NCBI GenBank assembly: GCA_016650315.1
Contig: JAENVZ010000051.1
Location: 1 to 10,161 of the forward strand
Source: Alphaproteobacteria bacterium
GTDB lineage: Bacteria; Pseudomonadota; Alphaproteobacteria; Sphingomonadales; Sphingomonadaceae
Reading direction: 5' to 3'
DNA length: 10,161 nt
Positions within the stretch are counted from its first letter, which is position 1, and every line of letters starts with the position of its first letter. The notes under the pieces are model-generated. The model was not told the DNA's origin, searched no databases, and saw nothing but the letters and a program-made list of their open reading frames with translations. Below, one piece after another: positions 6,504 to 10,161 of this stretch. The position numbers were made by a program, and so were the translations under genes.

Positions 6504-7595
6504 CTAAGCGGTAGAGGCGACGGCGGACATATCGGCCTGGGGCGCCGCTACACTTTCGGCCCCCTCCTGCCCTTCCTTGGCGATCATCTGTGCCAACTTG
6601 CGCCGAACCAATATTGCCGCCTTGTCGCTGGGCAGGACGATCGGGTGGAGCGTCATCAGGTCGACATCTCCGATAAGCCCTTGTTGAGCCTCAATCATCG
6701 GACGATCTTCGCTTCCAAACACCTGCTCCAATATGCGCCTGACGTGCGCGTCGGTATCGGGGTTATCGACTTTGTAATTGCGCGAATTGGAATAAAAATA
6801 ATGGCTTGTCGTGGACGTTTCAGGCGTGAACAAATGAGCGGACCTCGACGAAACGCCGCCGTCTTCACCCTCGGCCTTGCCCCGCATCCGGCAACCCACA
6901 GGATGGATCACATTGGACGGCTTATGCCATTCGTTGTAACTGAAATAATCGACACGCTCGGTCCCGGGTGGCAACGAGGGCACCCAAAGAGCAGGCGGTG
7001 CAATATTCGGCTGCTCGCGTTCTGAATAGACGATGTCGCCGTCAACACGCGTCTGAGGTTCGAAATTCTCTGTCATCTCCTCGGTCGCGAGGCTACCGCG
7101 ATGGAGATAGAGGCCGTGCGACAGGTCCATGAGGTTATCGACGAGCAGCAGATAGTTAGACTTGACATGGAGATAGCCCTTTACATGGGCGCGCTTTTCG
7201 TCCGCAACAAAGGCGAATGCATCAGAGATCAGCGATTCATCTGCGCGCTCGGCATCGCCCATCCAGATCCAGAGGATCCCATGCTTTTCGGCCAACGGAT
7301 AGCTCGGCACCGAAGCTAATGGCAGATGCCCGCCGCCATGGGGATTAAGCCGACACTTGCCGTCGGACCCGAATTCAAGTCCATGATAACCACATTGAAT
7401 GGCATCGCCGACATGCCGCCCAAGGTGAAGCGGCGCAAAACGATGCGGGCACAAATCGCCAATTGCGACCGCTTTACCATCGCTGGACCGATACATAACG
7501 ATCGGCTCGTCCATAATGCGGCGACCCAGCAGCTTTTCGCCGCCGATCTCATCGGGCCAACCGGCCGCATACCAAGCGTTCTGAAGATACGCCAC
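6504..7595 (-). CDS. Rieske non-heme iron oxygenase, VanA/DdmC-like oxygenase component
   Basis: The 363-residue protein begins MAYLQNAWYAAGW, typical of vanillate O-demethylase and dicamba monooxygenase-type oxygenases. The Rieske [2Fe-2S] ligands are Cys49-Pro-His51 and Cys68-Gly-Tyr-His71. The catalytic domain has DNLMDLSH-x4-H (153-165): Asn154, bridging Asp157, iron ligands His160 and His165, with Asp297 (SEDRPMIEAQQ) the likely third ligand. Such enzymes hydroxylate or O-demethylate aromatic acids in the cytoplasm with electrons from a separate reductase, often with a ferredoxin; neither is encoded in this window. The start is GTG, with GGGAGAG six bases upstream and an in-frame stop two codons before it. 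The last 23 or so residues are rich in Ala, Glu and Gln and extend beyond the roughly 340 residues usual in the group. The promoter-like pair at 7667-7695 suggests its own transcript. The substrate cannot be assigned. Confidence 0.9.
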   Translation of the reverse strand: MAYLQNAWYAAGWPDEIGGEKLLGRRIMDEPIVMYRSSDGKAVAIGDLCPHRFAPLHLGRHVGDAIQCGYHGLEFGSDGKCRLNPHGGGHLPLASVPSYPLAEKHGILWIWMGDAERADESLISDAFAFVADEKRAHVKGYLHVKSNYLLLVDNLMDLSHGLYLHRGSLATEEMTENFEPQTRVDGDIVYSEREQPNIAPPALWVPSLPPGTERVDYFSYNEWHKPSNVIHPVGCRMRGKAEGEDGGVSSRSAHLFTPETSTTSHYFYSNSRNYKVDNPDTDAHVRRILEQVFGSEDRPMIEAQQGLIGDVDLMTLHPIVLPSDKAAILVRRKLAQMIAKEGQEGAESVAAPQADMSAVASTA

Positions 7596-7666
7596 GCATT
7601 ACTCTCCCATCAATCATCGAATTGCGCGATGCGGCCCTTGGCGGCATGCGCATTGATACACTAAAG

Positions 7667-7695
7667 GCCATAACGTGACCGCCCTAACCAGTCAA
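7667..7695 (-). promoter_or_regulatory. predicted promoter of the Rieske oxygenase gene
   Basis: On the minus strand TTGACT (7695-7690) is followed after 17 bases by TATGGC (7672-7667). The -35 box matches 5 of 6 and the -10 box 3 of 6. A start near 7660 would give a leader of about 65 bases. The arrangement, a good -35 box and weak -10 box with a dyad directly upstream, parallels the MDR operon promoter. Confidence 0.42.
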
Positions 7696-7718
7696 TCATG
7701 AAACTGCAGTTCGCATGA
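7696..7718. promoter_or_regulatory. nested dyad / operator-like motif, copy B
   Basis: TCATG (7696-7700) and CATGA (7714-7718) form an outer inverted repeat around the perfect 10-base palindrome AACTGCAGTT (7702-7711). The dyad abuts the -35 box of the Rieske promoter, about 47 bases from its predicted start, which is a usual place for an activator. Positions 7700-7713 match 3111-3124 in 11 of 14. IclR-family activators of aromatic pathways bind dyads in similar positions, so the regulator at 5423-6343 is a candidate binder; this is inference. Confidence 0.42.
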
Positions 7719-7908
7719 CGGTCAAATCAAACCGACCGGTTTCATATCGCGCCGCTCCTGCCGCACCATATTTTTTCGCTCACCTCCCCCTGCCTCATAC
7801 TTCCCAATTACAGCCATTCGGAAACCCGGTCGATGATGGAGCCAAACGCTCTATTGAGATTCCCCAGACTCGCGCTCGTCAGCGCCCTAATTCAAGGCCA
7901 ACGGGGTA

Positions 7909-9327
7909 TCATGGTTTTTGCCGCGGCACACAAAGCGCCGCCAGCAGCGCACCGACAGATGCCAATATCATATAGGCCATCACGGCATCATAGGCGGCTG
8001 GCGATGGAAAAGCCGGGCCTGCGGCTTGTCTCACGAGTTGGACAGAAAACAGCGCGATAATGATCTGGCTGCCAATGCTCTGTGCTACCGTGCGAAAGGT
8101 CGCAGTCATTGCGGCCGCCTCGCTCGTGCGATCGTCGGGCGCGGTCGCCATCACGATATTGATGACGCTCACGAACAGCGCCGTAAAGCCAGCGGATGAG
8201 AAACAGACCAGCAGCACGGTCAGCCAAAGGTTTTGATGGTTAAGCCACAACAGTGCCCAAGCACCAAGCGATGACAGCGCGGCGCCGATCATGATTGAGC
8301 GGCTATCCCATCGAGCGCATAAGGCGCCGCCCCAGGAAGCGCCGATGACCGATGCCACATTCGAAGGCAGCTTAAGCAGCCCAGTCAGGGTGGCGGTCAG
8401 ACCAAAGCCAACGCCCGTCCAAACAGGCTGTTGCAGCAGAATTGGAAATATCTGCAGGATCTGCAATGCACCCAGCGATGCGCAGACGGCGGCAATGTTT
8501 GCGGCAAGGATGCGTGGATTGGATAACATTCTTACATCGATTGTCGGGCGCGGATGCCCGCGCTCATACACGAACCAAAATGCAAGCAGGAGCAGGCTGG
8601 CCCCAAGCCAGACCCATGGCACCATGCTGCCTGCGCCGCGGTTTTGCAGGCTCGCTATTGCCCACAACATCATCGCAATGGCGGGTGCAAACAGCACGCC
8701 GCCGATAATGTCCACCCTATCTCCGACGGGTCGGCGAGGCGATTTTGGGATGCAGGCAAAGCTTATGACGAAGCCAGCCGAGGCAAGCAGGGCACTGCAG
8801 ACAAAAATGTTCTGCCAGTGCATTCCATCGACGATGATACCGCCGATGATGAAGCCTCCCGCCGCGCTGAAGCTGTTGGCGGCACTGACGATGCCTATGC
8901 CCAGCGGCACTTTTGCGGGTGGCAGCGCCTCGCGGAGCAGGCCGTAGCACAAGGGCAGCACGGCACCGGCCAAGCCCTGAACTGCCCGTCCGGCTATAAT
9001 CCAGTGCAGATCAGATGACATGGCGCTCAAGATCGAACCAGCCGTGGCGAGTCCCAGGGTGATGAGCAGAATGCGCCTCCGGCCGAAGATGTCACCAAGC
9101 CGGCCACAGATCGCTGCCGCCGAAGCCGCGACCAACAGATATCCGGTGATCAACCAACCGACTTCTGTAGGCCGCCCAACCGCCTTAAGAGCCGTGGGGA
9201 GTGCGGCAAACATCAAGGTTGTTTCGAGACCCGCCGCAAGCTCGGCTATCACCAGCGCAAAGAGAACCCAGCGCCATGAAGCATATGCGCCGGTCGAAAC
9301 ATCACCTTTGGGATTAGGCTTTTGCAT
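7909..9327 (-). CDS. MFS transporter, DHA2 (EmrB/QacA) 14-helix family
   Basis: The 472-residue, strongly hydrophobic protein fits the 14-helix drug:H+ antiporter family. Motif A is GRLGDIFGRRR at 75-85, after WLITGYLLVAA in the second helix. Motif B is GRAVQG at 113-118. A glycine-rich fifth-helix motif C region lies at about 143-164 (GIGIVSAANSFSAAGGFIIGG), the signature of exporters. Acidic Glu29 and Glu35 in the first helix could take part in proton coupling. The likely role is proton-driven efflux of hydrophobic or aromatic compounds at the inner membrane. No EmrA-like adaptor is nearby. The start ATG has no strong ribosome binding site (only AGGAT about 16 bases upstream). A -10-like TAAAAT on the minus strand at 9369-9364 lacks a good -35 box, and transcription may come from the MaoC gene 87 bases upstream. 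The substrate is unknown. Confidence 0.88.
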   Translation of the reverse strand: MQKPNPKGDVSTGAYASWRWVLFALVIAELAAGLETTLMFAALPTALKAVGRPTEVGWLITGYLLVAASAAAICGRLGDIFGRRRILLITLGLATAGSILSAMSSDLHWIIAGRAVQGLAGAVLPLCYGLLREALPPAKVPLGIGIVSAANSFSAAGGFIIGGIIVDGMHWQNIFVCSALLASAGFVISFACIPKSPRRPVGDRVDIIGGVLFAPAIAMMLWAIASLQNRGAGSMVPWVWLGASLLLLAFWFVYERGHPRPTIDVRMLSNPRILAANIAAVCASLGALQILQIFPILLQQPVWTGVGFGLTATLTGLLKLPSNVASVIGASWGGALCARWDSRSIMIGAALSSLGAWALLWLNHQNLWLTVLLVCFSSAGFTALFVSVINIVMATAPDDRTSEAAAMTATFRTVAQSIGSQIIIALFSVQLVRQAAGPAFPSPAAYDAVMAYMILASVGALLAALCVPRQKP

Positions 9328-9414
9328 GTTTAGCTGTATCGATCCTGCAGCAATAAGTTCACCATTTTACGCCAGGAACTGGAAGGTTAAGCAGCAGCCA
9401 TATAGAGATACCAC

Positions 9415-10161
9415 TCACCCTTGGTGGCCGTTATCACCGCCCCAGGGCTGATCGGCATCGACGATTAATGCCGTTCCGCGATCGAACACGACGACATCCC
9501 GCTCGAGCGCCCTGGCCCTCACGCCGATTTGATTGCCCCCCTCGACCCAGCTTTCGATCCGAATTGTCTCGCCGGGGAAAACGGGCGACGAGAAGCGCCC
9601 GCCAAGGCCGCGCATCCGCTGCGGCTGATAGTTGGCGTGCGCCTTGAGCAGCGCATGCCCCACCAGACCGAACGTGCAAAGCCCATGCACGATGGGCTTG
9701 TGGAACCCAGCCGACCGGGCAACGTCCGGGTCGATATGCAATGGGTTATAATCGCCAGAGAGACGATAGATCAGTGCCGCTCGTTCGCTCATCGGCAAAT
9801 CTGTAACCATGTCGGGCGCGCGGTCCGGACATGGCGATGGCGGCTCTGCGGTCCCGAAGGAGCCGCCAAATCCTCCATCGCCGCGCAAGAGAGAAAGATG
9901 CTCAATCCGTGCGAGCAATACTCCATGTTCATCTAAAAGTTCACGGGTCAGCGTCAGTATCGCGCCCTTGTCGGCGCCACGATCAATAAGCGCGGAGACA
10001 AACTGGCGGCTTATCACCTCGCCCTCAACCGGAAGCGGTGCATGGAGGGATATGCGTTGCTCGCCGTGCAACACTTTCTTCCAGTCAACGCCGGTATCCG
10101 GGTCTTTAAGCCAGAAACCCCGGTATCCTAATACCACCGCCATGGTTGGAAGGGCGAGAAG
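9415..10161 (-). CDS. MaoC-family enoyl-CoA hydratase 2-like protein, double hotdog (5' end outside window)
   Basis: The frame has no stop before the right edge, giving 248 visible residues. The ATG at 10143 is unlikely to be the start: the codons before it read LLALPT, joining it as LPTMAVVLG, the conserved stretch inside the first hotdog domain of this family (compare PTFAVVLG). With a usual length near 285-290, about 40 residues lie outside. The N-terminal half (KVLHGEQ, HAPLP) is the non-catalytic hotdog. The C-terminal half carries the hydratase 2 motif YRLSGDYNPLHIDP, with visible Asp137, Asn139 and His142 matching the catalytic Asp/His set, then GFHKPIVHGL. It would hydrate a trans-2-enoyl-CoA to the (R)-3-hydroxyacyl-CoA, as in side-chain or ring-fission beta-oxidation. 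It lies 87 bases upstream of the DHA2 transporter on the same strand and may be co-transcribed. The acyl substrate is unknown. Confidence 0.88.
   Translation of the reverse strand, partial: LLALPTMAVVLGYRGFWLKDPDTGVDWKKVLHGEQRISLHAPLPVEGEVISRQFVSALIDRGADKGAILTLTRELLDEHGVLLARIEHLSLLRGDGGFGGSFGTAEPPSPCPDRAPDMVTDLPMSERAALIYRLSGDYNPLHIDPDVARSAGFHKPIVHGLCTFGLVGHALLKAHANYQPQRMRGLGGRFSSPVFPGETIRIESWVEGGNQIGVRARALERDVVVFDRGTALIVDADQPWGGDNGHQG

Larger units (their letters stand above)
7596..7908. other. intergenic region upstream of the Rieske gene
   Basis: The 313 bases between the DHA2 transporter stop and the Rieske start (both minus strand) hold a promoter-like pair and a nested dyad for the Rieske gene in 7667-7718. 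From about 7720 to 7908 I see no supported gene and no clear terminator for the transporter. The plus-strand frame 7715-7975 runs into the transporter antisense and is not called. Confidence 0.5.

Noticed and set aside
7858..7910. GATTCCCC / GGGGTATC pair as a terminator of the DHA2 gene
   Set aside because: The pair has a mismatch, a 37-base loop, overlaps the stop codon and is not followed by a T-run on the transcribed strand.
8291..8947. 218-residue plus-strand frame opposite the DHA2 transporter
   Set aside because: Antisense shadow of a well-supported 14-helix transporter; no domain seen.
10141..10143. ATG as the start of the MaoC gene
   Set aside because: The frame is open to the edge and the codons before the ATG complete a conserved PT-x-AVVLG stretch, so the ATG is internal.

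Overview
The window looks like an accessory catabolic region of an alphaproteobacterium, most likely a sphingomonad (Sphingobium/Novosphingobium type). This is inferred from moderate-to-high GC, the character of the proteins, and the combination of a VanA/DdmC-type Rieske oxygenase, paired MDR reductases, an IclR regulator, a MaoC hydratase and MFS carriers. No sequence here proves the genus.

Layout. The left edge holds the C-terminal half of an ACS-like MFS permease (+). It converges on a two-gene minus-strand operon of paralogous zinc-free MDR oxidoreductases (953-2953). A 361-base divergent region with promoter-like sequences separates these from a VOC-family metalloprotein (+, 3315-3836). 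That gene converges on an AlkC-type DNA alkylation-repair gene (-, 3985-5121), which is divergent from an IclR-family regulator (+, start best placed at 5423). The regulator converges on a Rieske oxygenase subunit (-, 6504-7595). Beyond it lie a 14-helix DHA2-family MFS transporter (-, 7909-9327) and a double-hotdog MaoC hydratase (-) whose reading frame stays open through the right edge, so its true start is outside.

How the genes could work together (inference). The permease would import an aromatic or polycyclic acid, the Rieske enzyme would hydroxylate or O-demethylate it, the VOC protein could act on a ring or ring-cleavage intermediate, the MDR enzymes would reduce an enone or quinone-like intermediate, and the MaoC protein would hydrate an enoyl-CoA. 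The DHA2 carrier would export substrate or product, and the IclR protein would control the set. The substrate cannot be read from the sequence. A 14-base motif shared by the MDR and Rieske promoter regions (11 of 14 identical) is the best internal hint of co-regulation. The alkylation-repair gene does not fit the pathway.

I found no RNA genes, CRISPR arrays, insertion sequences or integrase genes, and no clear new multi-gene system. The points most worth checking are the shared operator-like motif, the unusual charged tails of the IclR protein, the MDR pair that keeps the zinc-lobe segment without its cysteines, and the Rieske oxygenase without an electron-transfer partner nearby.
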